From: an uncultured Clostridia bacterium | GTDB taxonomy: Bacteria > Bacillota > Clostridia > Christensenellales > CAG-917 | NCBI GenBank assembly: GCA_947174215.1 | Contig: CAMWIB010000095.1 | Location: 1-5,232, forward strand | Length of the DNA: 5,232 nt | Reading direction: 5' to 3' | Part shown: positions 1 through 5,232 of the stretch, one piece after another | Layout of the letters: each line of letters opens with the position of its first letter | Numbering within the stretch: the stretch's first letter is position 1 | Notes under the pieces: model-generated | Databases searched by the model: none | Seen by the model: only the letters and a program-made list of their open reading frames with translations | Told to the model about the DNA's origin: nothing | Position numbers and translations under genes: made by a program

Positions 1-14
1 GGGTTATATAATAT

Positions 15-43
15 TTGTATTGTTTCTACATACTGCTTATAAA
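15..43 (+). promoter_or_regulatory. Putative sigma-A promoter for the DUF362 gene
   Basis: TTGTAT (15-20) is followed by a 17-base spacer and TATAAA (38-43), a reasonable match to the housekeeping consensus. Transcription would begin near position 50, leaving an approximately 60-base leader before the AUG at 109. The -10 box overlaps the upstream ATG at 43, which argues against that ATG being the translation start. Based on consensus matching only. The surrounding DNA is AT-rich, so chance matches are possible. Confidence 0.45.
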
Positions 44-97
44 TGTATTCTATAAACAGTACTGACAATAGATTTAAGCGGTTTTGTGAACGCATAC

Positions 98-103
98 AAG
101 GAG
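98..103 (+). promoter_or_regulatory. Ribosome binding site deciding the DUF362 start
   Basis: AAGGAG lies 5 bases before the ATG at 109. No comparable Shine-Dalgarno sequence precedes the in-frame ATG at 43, so this site fixes the start at 109. Confidence 0.8.
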
Positions 104-108
104 TTTTG

Positions 109-975
109 ATGAAAAGCAAGGTTTATTTTTCAAGAGAAATCACACCTGAAAAGGTTGTTGAGCTATACGAGTTGCTTGGCAAAGAGCTTAGCGGAAATGT
201 TGCGATAAAGCTACATTCCGGCGAAGTCGGCAATCAGAACTTCTTAAAGCCCGACTTCTGGTCGCCAATCATATCTAAGGTGGGCGGCACCGTTACGGAG
301 TGCAACACCGCGTACGACGGCGGTCGTGACACGACGGAGAAGCACCTCAAAACCTTGAAACTTCACGGTTGGAGCGAGCATTTCGACGTAGACCTGCTTG
401 ACGCGGAAGGTCCCGATATGGTGCTTGACATTCCGGACGGAAAGAAGATAAAGAAGAACTTCGTCGGCAAGAATCTTAAAAATTACGATTCGCTTTTGGT
501 GCTTTCTCACTTTAAGGGACACCCGATGGGCGGCTACGGCGGAGCGCTCAAACAGCTTTCAATCGGAATAGCCTCGTCATACGGCAAGGCGTACATACAC
601 GGTGTGAGCGACGTAAACAAGATATGGACTGCCGACCACGACAGCTTCCTTGAAGCTATGGCGGACGCCGCGCTGTCGGTCGTGGAGTATTTCAAGGGCA
701 ACGCTGTTTATATTAACGTAATGAAGAATATGTCCGTTGATTGCGATTGCTGTGCGGTTGCAGAGGACCCGTGCATAAAGGATATCGGTATACTCATATC
801 CGCCGACCCAGTTGCTATCGACCAAGCGTGTATAGATTTGGTTTATGCCGCGAAGGACGACCCGGGGCAGAAGCATTTCCTTGAAAGAGTGGAGAGCCGC
901 AACGGCGTGCATACGATTGAAGCGGCGGCGGCACTTAACGTAGGCTCGCGCGATTATGAGCTTATAGAGGTGTAA
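109..975 (+). CDS. DUF362 domain-containing protein, short form without ferredoxin insert
   Basis: A 288-residue DUF362 family protein, probably cytoplasmic: no signal peptide or membrane segment is visible. The exact biochemical role of the family is not settled. Many members carry two 4Fe-4S ferredoxin motifs and are assumed to act in iron-sulfur or redox chemistry. Seen here: the N-terminal family signature KLHSGE (34-39), the core SHFKGH (133-138) followed by GGYGGALK (141-148), a cysteine-rich stretch with Cys 212, 214, 215 and 222, and the C-terminal DPVAIDQAC motif (233-241). In longer relatives (about 370 residues) the ferredoxin pair sits between the GGALK and cysteine-rich segments; here that region runs directly from GKAYIHG (159-165) to WTADHDSF (173-180), with no CxxCxxC motif. 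The start at 109 is chosen because AAGGAG lies 5 bases upstream. An in-frame ATG at 43 would add 22 residues unlike the family and overlaps the likely -10 box. No gene lies upstream in the window. The next gene is 144 bases away with its own promoter-like sequence, so this may be a single-gene transcript. Confidence 0.9.
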   Translation: MKSKVYFSREITPEKVVELYELLGKELSGNVAIKLHSGEVGNQNFLKPDFWSPIISKVGGTVTECNTAYDGGRDTTEKHLKTLKLHGWSEHFDVDLLDAEGPDMVLDIPDGKKIKKNFVGKNLKNYDSLLVLSHFKGHPMGGYGGALKQLSIGIASSYGKAYIHGVSDVNKIWTADHDSFLEAMADAALSVVEYFKGNAVYINVMKNMSVDCDCCAVAEDPCIKDIGILISADPVAIDQACIDLVYAAKDDPGQKHFLERVESRNGVHTIEAAAALNVGSRDYELIEV

Positions 976-1016
976 AGGCGTTTAAGATATATAGTCTTAT
1001 AAATACGCTATAAACA

Positions 1017-1045
1017 TTGTAGGGGTATATGTAAGGCTTTATAAT
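1017..1045 (+). promoter_or_regulatory. Putative sigma-A promoter for the ECF S component/DUF1893 pair
   Basis: TTGTAG (1017-1022), a 17-base spacer and a perfect TATAAT (1040-1045). The -35 matches only the TTG half of the consensus, but the -10 and spacing are ideal. Transcription would begin near 1052, giving a leader of about 68 bases that contains the competing hairpins at 1059-1080. This suggests the transporter pair is transcribed separately from the DUF362 gene, although no convincing terminator lies between them and readthrough is possible. Confidence 0.55.
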
Positions 1046-1058
1046 TATATATGCTTTG

Positions 1059-1080
1059 GGTGCGGCATATTAGCACCGCA
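1059..1080 (+). other. Small leader hairpin with two mutually exclusive stems
   Basis: GGTGC (1059-1063) can pair with GCACC (1073-1077) across a 9-base loop. Alternatively TGCGG (1061-1065) can pair with CCGCA (1076-1080) across a 10-base loop. The two stems share bases, so only one can form at a time. No U-tract follows, so neither is a terminator, and the ribosome binding site at 1105-1110 lies outside both. I do not recognise a known riboswitch class in this leader. It may simply be a 5' stabilising hairpin. Confidence 0.3.
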
Positions 1081-1104
1081 GAAATAACACTTAAAAACAT
1101 AAAT

Positions 1105-1110
1105 AAGGAG
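1105..1110 (+). promoter_or_regulatory. Ribosome binding site of the ECF S component gene
   Basis: AAGGAG with a 9-base AT-rich spacer to the ATG at 1120. Strong and well placed. It supports 1120 as the start. Confidence 0.8.
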
Positions 1111-1119
1111 ATATAAATT

Positions 1120-1695
1120 ATGTTGGATTTGGTTTTGAAAAATCGTAGCGTAGCGTTCAGAGTATCCGTGAAGAGCGCAATATCCGTACTTATGGTAGCG
1201 CTTGCAGTCGGACTTCCGCAGATTGCGCACGTAGCAGGCGGCGCGGCGGCGGGAGTAACTTGGATGCCTATGTATTTGCCCGCATTGCTCGCAGGTTGCT
1301 TGCTCGGTTGGCAGTGGGGACTTGCAGTCGGCGCACTTTCTCCGATAGCGAGCTTTGCGTTCACGACGGTTGCGCTTGGCACGGCAATGCCTATGCTTGA
1401 CAGATTGCCATATATGGTGCTTGAACTTGCCGCATACGGCGTAATCACAGGTTTGTTCGCAAAGAAGATACAAAAGAACACGCTTCTTGCATTCCCCGCG
1501 GTCATACTCGCGCAGGTTAGCGGCAGAGCGATATACGTTATATACAACCTCATTGCGGGCAAGAGCTTTATGGCGCTTATGAGTTCTGTTGAAACGGGAC
1601 TCGTCGGATTGTACTTGCAGGCGATTATCGTTCCCGTACTCGTCATTGTGCTTGCAAAGGCGCTCGTGCGTGACAGCAAAAAGTCCGAAGAGTAA
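1120..1695 (+). CDS. ECF transporter S component (substrate-binding membrane subunit)
   Basis: A 191-residue integral membrane protein with the size and pattern of an S component of energy-coupling factor importers. S components bind a vitamin or other micronutrient and transport it when docked to the shared EcfT-EcfA-EcfA' module; none of those genes is in this window, so a group II arrangement (shared module elsewhere) is likely. About six hydrophobic segments can be read: roughly 16-34, 50-66, 67-86, 97-114, 121-144 and 160-182, followed by a basic/acidic cytoplasmic tail. The first helix is alanine-rich, as in helices that contact EcfT. The stretch MPMYLPALLAG (49-59), then LLGWQWGLAVG (61-71) and LSPIASF (73-79), resembles the loop-helix signature of the PF12822-type S components. 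That group, as far as I recall, includes proteins for pantothenate and cobalamin, but the substrate cannot be read from this sequence. His37 and the Gly/Ala-rich segment after it lie in the first loop, where S components often contact ligand. The DUF1893 gene starts 10 bases after the stop, suggesting a shared transcript. Confidence 0.85.
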   Translation: MLDLVLKNRSVAFRVSVKSAISVLMVALAVGLPQIAHVAGGAAAGVTWMPMYLPALLAGCLLGWQWGLAVGALSPIASFAFTTVALGTAMPMLDRLPYMVLELAAYGVITGLFAKKIQKNTLLAFPAVILAQVSGRAIYVIYNLIAGKSFMALMSSVETGLVGLYLQAIIVPVLVIVLAKALVRDSKKSEE

Positions 1696-1705
1696 TTAAA
1701 TTGAG

Positions 1706-2128
1706 ATGATTGATTTAGAAGTTGCAAAGCGGCATTATTCCAAAGGGTGCTACACCTGTGTGCTTGTAAAGGGCGAGCAGACGTACGTATCAGACAAAAG
1801 CGGAATACTGCCGCTTTTAGTATTCGCAAAAAGCGGAGTCTTTGAAGGCTTTTCAGCGGCGGACAAGATAGTGGGTAAGGCGGCGGCACTTATGTACGCG
1901 TACCTTGGAGTCAGCAGAGTATACGCCGAGGTAATGAGCAGAACGGCGATAGACGTGTTCACCGCACACGGTATAGAGTTTGAGTACGATACGCTCACGG
2001 ATATGATTATAAACCGTCGCGGTGACGGGGCTTGCCCTATGGAAGAAGCCGTTGCAAACACTGACGACTGTAATGAAGCGGTTACGCTTATAGAGGACAA
2101 GCTCAAAAGTCTGTCCGGCGCGAAATAA
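1706..2128 (+). CDS. DUF1893 family protein (TM1506-like, deaminase-like fold)
   Basis: A 140-residue soluble protein matching DUF1893 over its whole length. The structurally known relative is Thermotoga maritima TM1506, whose fold groups with the cytidine deaminase-like superfamily; no established activity is known to me. Visible family features are GILPLL (33-38), the core DKIVGKAAA (53-61), RVYAEVMS (71-78), IINR (101-104) and GACPME (108-113). The helix that carries the zinc-binding His/Cys-Ala-Glu in true deaminases reads GKAAA here, and no PCxxC motif is present, so zinc-dependent deamination is unlikely. Cys110 in GACPME is the conserved cysteine of the family; C15 and C18 form a CYTC pair near the N-terminus. 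The ATG at 1706 is the only sensible start: an in-frame stop lies at 1697-1699. No good Shine-Dalgarno sequence precedes it; the nearest purine run, GAAGAG (1687-1692), overlaps the end of the upstream gene and is 13 bases away. Translation therefore probably depends on ribosomes arriving from the transporter gene. Confidence 0.88.
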   Translation: MIDLEVAKRHYSKGCYTCVLVKGEQTYVSDKSGILPLLVFAKSGVFEGFSAADKIVGKAAALMYAYLGVSRVYAEVMSRTAIDVFTAHGIEFEYDTLTDMIINRRGDGACPMEEAVANTDDCNEAVTLIEDKLKSLSGAK

Positions 2129-2188
2129 TTATAGAGTATAGTGATAATACCAAAGTGAATTTAGAACTCAAATAAGCATTAGAAATTG

Positions 2189-2220
2189 AAAAACGCTCCC
2201 AAAATAGGGGAGCGTTTTTT
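2189..2220. terminator. Bidirectional intrinsic terminator between convergent genes
   Basis: CGCTCCC (2194-2200) pairs with GGGAGCG (2208-2214) across the 7-base loop AAAATAG. The stem is extended by AAAAA (2189-2193) against the T-run 2215-2220. On the plus strand this is a GC-rich hairpin followed by six Ts, 60 bases after the DUF1893 stop. On the minus strand the same hairpin is followed by five Ts, so it can also end the leftward 945-codon gene, about 90 bases past its stop. Confidence 0.92.
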
Positions 2221-2252
2221 GTTGTTTTATACTGGCTTTATTTAATGTTTTG

Positions 2253-2306
2253 ACGTTGCGCTTCTGATTATTGCATTGTAGCAAGTGTGTTACGGCAACG
2301 CAACGT
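2253..2306. repeat. Inverted repeat enclosing a small hairpin, after the redoxin gene stop
   Basis: ACGTTGCG (2253-2260) and CGCAACGT (2299-2306) are perfect reverse complements 38 bases apart. Inside the gap, TTGC (2271-2274) and GCAA (2281-2284) can form a small hairpin with a 6-base loop. The right arm belongs to a tandem CAACG-CAACG (2296-2305), so the left arm could pair in two registers. The right arm ends 3 bases from the stop codon of the leftward gene, so the structure would sit in its mRNA 3' end, between the stop and the terminator. No T-run follows. It may be an RNA-stabilising element or chance. Confidence 0.35.
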
Positions 2307-2309
2307 TTA

Positions 2310-5147
2310 TTACACGCTGTATCTCACGTAGTAGCACGCAAACATCAGCCAAGCGAACGCTTCGGGGCCGTTTTTATACGTGAAGTATATCAGCTGATTG
2401 AGAATCTGAACGAGTCTTTCATCAGCCTCTATTAAACCGTACAGCGGGTCAGTGCTATCCTTGCCATCGATGGATTTGTAGTAATAGTTCAGCATTTCCT
2501 GCGTATAGTCCGCACCGCCGAGCTTCGTGAAGTTGAACTTTCCGCCCGTAACCATCTGATAGAGTGAATTATCCTTCTGGTCGTAGTAGTTGGGGTGTAT
2601 GAAGTCAATATACACAACCTCGCCGTAGTCGTGGTTTTGTACTGCGTGGTAGAAGCCTGTGCCGTTCTTGTTGAAGGCAACCTCGATACCGTTGTACGTG
2701 TTGAGATTGAGCCACGTGCCGCCTCCCGTTGACGCTACGCGCAGATGGTCGAACGAATTGCCGATATTTTTGATATGCAGTGTGTATGCGCCTGTCGCTT
2801 GGGCGTATGACATCATAGCGTGTACGCGGTATTCCTCACCTGCACGCAGTACGACGTAGACCTTGAAGTCCTCGGCCGTTTTGTCGAATGCGGAGTTAAA
2901 CGTAAGGTCGTTGTCGCCAAAGGCAATCTCATTTCCGTCCTTATCCTCTACGCCTATTGCGGGGTTATATTTCTGTGACTGCTGTGCGGCAGTACGGGTG
3001 GAGTAGAAGCAGTAAACGCCTGTCGTCATCGGAGTGAACTTGTACCACAAGCCGCCGCCTTCGTAGGAGAGTATTTTGGTTATGGAAATGTCTTGCGCTA
3101 TTTCCCTGCCTGAGCCGTCCGCAATGGTGTATGCGTGATTATAGCTAAGTCCCTTGACGGGGTTTGAAACGGCATTGCACGCCGCACCGTCAACGTGCTT
3201 TTCGCCGTTGCCTACCGTTTCGCCAAAGTGCTTGAACAGATAGCACAGTTCAAGCCACTGGTCCTCATAGTATTCTACGTTATTCTGTTCGCAGTAATAC
3301 TTTGTGAAAGCTACCATAGCGTTTTTCATTTCTTCCGTAATAGGCACGAGCTTATTGTCGGAGAAGCCTTGCATATAGTAGTTTTCGATGATTATTTCAG
3401 AGTAACCGTATTTGAACTTCAAGTTTTGTTCCACAGCATTGACGTAGTTAGACATCAGCCAGTAGGACAAGTGGTAGAGTGAAGTTGGTTGATTTGTGCT
3501 TTCCACGTTCTGGAATCTATTTCCGAGTCCGCGCTTTTCCGCCCAGAGGGTAGTGTTGAGGATATCTGCGTACAGCAAGGAGTACGCCGCCTTGCCTTTG
3601 TTGTCGGTGTACTCAATCTTGTAGTAGTTCGTATCGTTTCCGTCGGTATTCGGTGCGAGGAGCTTTACGCCGTACTTCTTATCGCCCGAGAGTGTGAGTC
3701 CGTCCGTAACAGCGGTACGTTGGTCAATCGCTTTTGCGTCGGAGTCGAATATGTCTGACACGACGATGTTGCGGATGCCGACGAACTCGTTCGCCATACT
3801 CATTTTTTGGTCCTTGATATAGATGAAAGCGAGTTCGAGCGTGATAGTACGGTCGGCGACGAATACGCCGTACTGGCGCACCCAACCGCTACTGTCGCCG
3901 CTATGCTCTGCGACGATATTTCCGTTTATCAGCACGTAAAGCACGTCGTTGCCCGATTCTGAAACGATGTTGTAGTAATAAGAAAGCACGTCGCTCGCGT
4001 TGAGTGTGACGGTGCAGTACATCGTAGCATACGAGAAGTCGGTAGATGCGTTTGAGGCGTAGACGTAGCTAAGACCGTCCTTTTCGCCTACGAGCCACGG
4101 CCACGAATAGGGCGCGTCGTTCTCGTTCAATTCCTCGTGGAAGTTGTTTACTTTTTCCTTTGCGCTGTTGTCGAGTACGGCGCTTTCAATCTGCTCGGAG
4201 CTTGGCATTTTGAGAGAAGCGCTCGGCTTTACGCGCTCGGTGTAATCGCCCGGATTTTCGGAATCGTTTCCATCCTGCGTGTAGTTATCCGCGGTGTACT
4301 TATTGAAAAGAGCCTTCCATACCGATTCAGAGGTTTCGGCGGAGGTATAGCGGTATGCTACTACGCCGTACCTGTCAATGATGATGGTGGTTGGGAATGC
4401 GCTTACGTCAAACAGACCCGTAAGACCTGCTTGGTCGGGAGCCATATGGAAGGTAAGTCCCTTCTCGTTTTGGAAGAGGGCAATTTCCTGCGTATTGTCG
4501 TATGGGCTGAGAGCGATGATATCCACCTTATCGCCATAAGCCTGATACGCTTTTTGAATTGCGGGGAATTCCGATTGGCAGGGTACGCAGGACACGTACC
4601 ACAGGTTTATTACGACAGCCTTTTTAGTGGAGAGAACCTCTGACAGCGTATATCTCGAGCCGCTCGCTTCCATAAAGCTGAAATCGTGCATAACGTCGCC
4701 GATTCTGTAAACCGTACCCGAGGCGGCGGTTGTAGGAATGACGCGAGAGGGCAGTTCTATATTAGCAACGCCGCTTTCAACGGTAGTTTTGAAATTCGCG
4801 TTGTCAGGCACGTAGTAGCCCTCGGGGAGAGTAGTTTCGTCAATAACGAGGTCGTACTCGTCTGCGGGGATAGACATTTCAATTTTGCCGTCGTGCGAAA
4901 TACCCGTCATCACCGTAGCGCCGTTCTTTTTTGCGGAAACGCGTACGTCGTTCATAGGGAGCTTGCCTGCGGACATAATGGAAATTGTATATTTTCCGTT
5001 ATACGCATTGTCGAATCCCGCGTTGGTATGGTTGATATAGTCCGCGCCGTTGCCGCCGTCCAGTGACGTAACGGTAAACGCTATGCAGGTAGCCGCAAAT
5101 ACAGCCACGAGCAGGACAAGGAAAATTTTTGTTGCAGTATTGGTCAT
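2310..5147 (-). CDS. Large exported redoxin (TlpA/ResA-like thioredoxin) multi-domain protein
   Basis: A 945-residue extracytoplasmic protein. Residues 7-27 form a hydrophobic signal/anchor helix; Cys21 lies in AATC, a poor lipobox, so lipoprotein processing is doubtful. Residues about 51-137 resemble a SpaA/Cna-B-like beta domain (ends in IPADEYDLVI and a proline/tyrosine-rich strand). Residues about 146-288 form a TlpA/ResA-type thioredoxin domain: VINLW (179-183), the active site CVPC (187-190), then SEFP and the cis-proline motif AFPTT (Pro252). The usual Trp before the first Cys is Ser186. Residues about 345-465 look like a jelly-roll/concanavalin-type beta domain (LSYYYNIVSESGNDVLYVLING, then SGWV and a KDQKMSMANEF turn). 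Residues about 480-655 are unassigned. Residues about 670-795 resemble a PPC-type beta-sandwich (LWYKFTPMTTGVYCFYST ... GAYTLHI). Residues 800-945 are unassigned, with PLYGLIEADE near the end. There is no LPXTG signal, so any anchoring is N-terminal. The likely role is thiol-disulfide exchange outside the membrane, with the beta modules as spacers or binding domains. The start is fixed by GGAGG 7 bases upstream. No redox partner is encoded nearby. Confidence 0.87.
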   Translation of the reverse strand: MTNTATKIFLVLLVAVFAATCIAFTVTSLDGGNGADYINHTNAGFDNAYNGKYTISIMSAGKLPMNDVRVSAKKNGATVMTGISHDGKIEMSIPADEYDLVIDETTLPEGYYVPDNANFKTTVESGVANIELPSRVIPTTAASGTVYRIGDVMHDFSFMEASGSRYTLSEVLSTKKAVVINLWYVSCVPCQSEFPAIQKAYQAYGDKVDIIALSPYDNTQEIALFQNEKGLTFHMAPDQAGLTGLFDVSAFPTTIIIDRYGVVAYRYTSAETSESVWKALFNKYTADNYTQDGNDSENPGDYTERVKPSASLKMPSSEQIESAVLDNSAKEKVNNFHEELNENDAPYSWPWLVGEKDGLSYVYASNASTDFSYATMYCTVTLNASDVLSYYYNIVSESGNDVLYVLINGNIVAEHSGDSSGWVRQYGVFVADRTITLELAFIYIKDQKMSMANEFVGIRNIVVSDIFDSDAKAIDQRTAVTDGLTLSGDKKYGVKLLAPNTDGNDTNYYKIEYTDNKGKAAYSLLYADILNTTLWAEKRGLGNRFQNVESTNQPTSLYHLSYWLMSNYVNAVEQNLKFKYGYSEIIIENYYMQGFSDNKLVPITEEMKNAMVAFTKYYCEQNNVEYYEDQWLELCYLFKHFGETVGNGEKHVDGAACNAVSNPVKGLSYNHAYTIADGSGREIAQDISITKILSYEGGGLWYKFTPMTTGVYCFYSTRTAAQQSQKYNPAIGVEDKDGNEIAFGDNDLTFNSAFDKTAEDFKVYVVLRAGEEYRVHAMMSYAQATGAYTLHIKNIGNSFDHLRVASTGGGTWLNLNTYNGIEVAFNKNGTGFYHAVQNHDYGEVVYIDFIHPNYYDQKDNSLYQMVTGGKFNFTKLGGADYTQEMLNYYYKSIDGKDSTDPLYGLIEADERLVQILNQLIYFTYKNGPEAFAWLMFACYYVRYSV

Positions 5148-5154
5148 AAGACCA

Positions 5155-5159
5155 CCTCC
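5155..5159 (-). promoter_or_regulatory. Ribosome binding site of the redoxin gene
   Basis: On the minus strand GGAGG sits 7 bases before the ATG (5147-5145), followed by TGGTCTT. This is near-perfect anti-Shine-Dalgarno complementarity and supports efficient initiation at this start. Confidence 0.85.
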
Positions 5160-5182
5160 GAAACAATGTATATATACAGCCT

Positions 5183-5211
5183 ATAATACTTTCATCTGTA
5201 TAATATGTATA
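5183..5211 (-). promoter_or_regulatory. Putative sigma-A promoter of the redoxin gene
   Basis: Read on the minus strand: TATACA (5211-5206; four of six match TTGACA), a 17-base spacer, then TATTAT (5188-5183). Transcription would begin near 5175, giving a leader of about 28 bases that ends in GGAGG. The region is extremely AT-rich, so other registers are possible. Confidence 0.4.
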
Positions 5212-5213
5212 TT

Positions 5214-5229
5214 TATATGTATACATATA
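5214..5229. repeat. Perfect 16-bp palindrome upstream of the redoxin promoter
   Basis: TATATGTATACATATA is its own reverse complement, centred between 5221 and 5222. It lies 2 bases upstream of the proposed -35 box, a position suitable for a dimeric regulator. The surrounding DNA repeats TGTATA-like words (5167-5174, 5198-5203, 5207-5212), so low complexity alone could explain it. Confidence 0.3.
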
Positions 5230-5232
5230 CAT

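Noticed and set aside
43..108. Upstream in-frame ATG extending the DUF362 protein by 22 residues
   Set aside because: It has no ribosome binding site, overlaps the likely -10 box, and the added residues are unlike the DUF362 N-terminus. The ATG at 109 has AAGGAG at ideal spacing.
978..1008. Possible terminator hairpin after the DUF362 gene
   Set aside because: GCGT (978-981) with ACGC (1005-1008) and AAGA (984-987) with TCTT (995-998) can pair, but unpaired bases separate the two helices, they are short and AT-rich, and no T-run follows.
1008..1889. Long minus-strand open frame of 293 codons opposite the ECF S component gene
   Set aside because: It is an antisense shadow: its residue composition (Ser, Thr, Ala, Cys, Pro rich) is typical of the complement of a real gene, no family is recognisable, and the plus-strand frame has clear S-component features and a good ribosome binding site.
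4137..4643. Plus-strand open frame of 168 codons inside the redoxin gene
   Set aside because: It lies opposite the thioredoxin and linker region of a clearly coding gene, with no recognisable domain. The CVPC and cis-proline motifs are on the minus strand.
5087..5127. Lipoprotein signal at Cys21 of the redoxin protein
   Set aside because: The residues before Cys21 are A-A-T, with Thr at -1 where Gly, Ala or Ser is expected. A plain signal peptide or uncleaved anchor fits better.
1..5232. Mobile element, CRISPR array, toxin-antitoxin or defence system
   Set aside because: No transposase, integrase, regularly spaced repeat array, or toxin/antitoxin or nuclease motif was seen in any frame. All four credible genes have housekeeping or surface-protein character.

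Overview
The window looks like chromosomal DNA from a Gram-positive gut-type member of the Firmicutes (Clostridia), probably an uncultured lineage. This is inferred from three things: the protein families present (a short DUF362 protein, an ECF transporter S component, a DUF1893 protein, and a large exported redoxin protein with SpaA-like and beta-sandwich modules), the AAGGAG/GGAGG-type ribosome binding sites, and AT-rich intergenic DNA around moderately GC-rich genes. No rRNA or tRNA gene, CRISPR array, insertion sequence or phage gene was seen.

Layout: three genes run rightward and one large gene runs leftward toward them. At 109-975 (+) is a compact DUF362 protein, with a likely promoter at 15-43. 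After a 144-base gap holding a good promoter-like sequence (1017-1045) and a small leader with two competing hairpins (1059-1080) comes a pair of closely spaced genes: an ECF-type vitamin/micronutrient transporter S component (1120-1695), then, 10 bases later, a DUF1893 protein with the deaminase-like fold known from TM1506 (1706-2128). Spacing suggests the pair is co-transcribed and possibly translationally coupled. The convergent intergenic region (2129-2309) carries a strong intrinsic terminator that should work on both strands (2189-2220), plus a long-range 8-bp inverted repeat just after the stop of the leftward gene.

The right half is one 945-codon gene on the minus strand (2310-5147). 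It encodes an exported, probably membrane-tethered, multi-domain protein: N-terminal signal/anchor helix, SpaA/Cna-B-like beta domain, TlpA/ResA-like thioredoxin domain with a CVPC active site, jelly-roll-like beta domain, a long unassigned segment, a PPC-like beta-sandwich, and an unassigned C-terminal region. Its promoter region (5161-5232) is very AT-rich and contains a perfect 16-bp palindrome.

How the genes may work together: the S component should bind a small substrate and use an ECF energising module encoded elsewhere. The DUF1893 partner could act on or sense that substrate, but this is inference. No functional link between the DUF362 gene, the transporter pair and the redoxin gene is evident. 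I do not see a clearly new defence or mobile system. The most interesting items are the large thioredoxin chimera and the S-component/DUF1893 pair.
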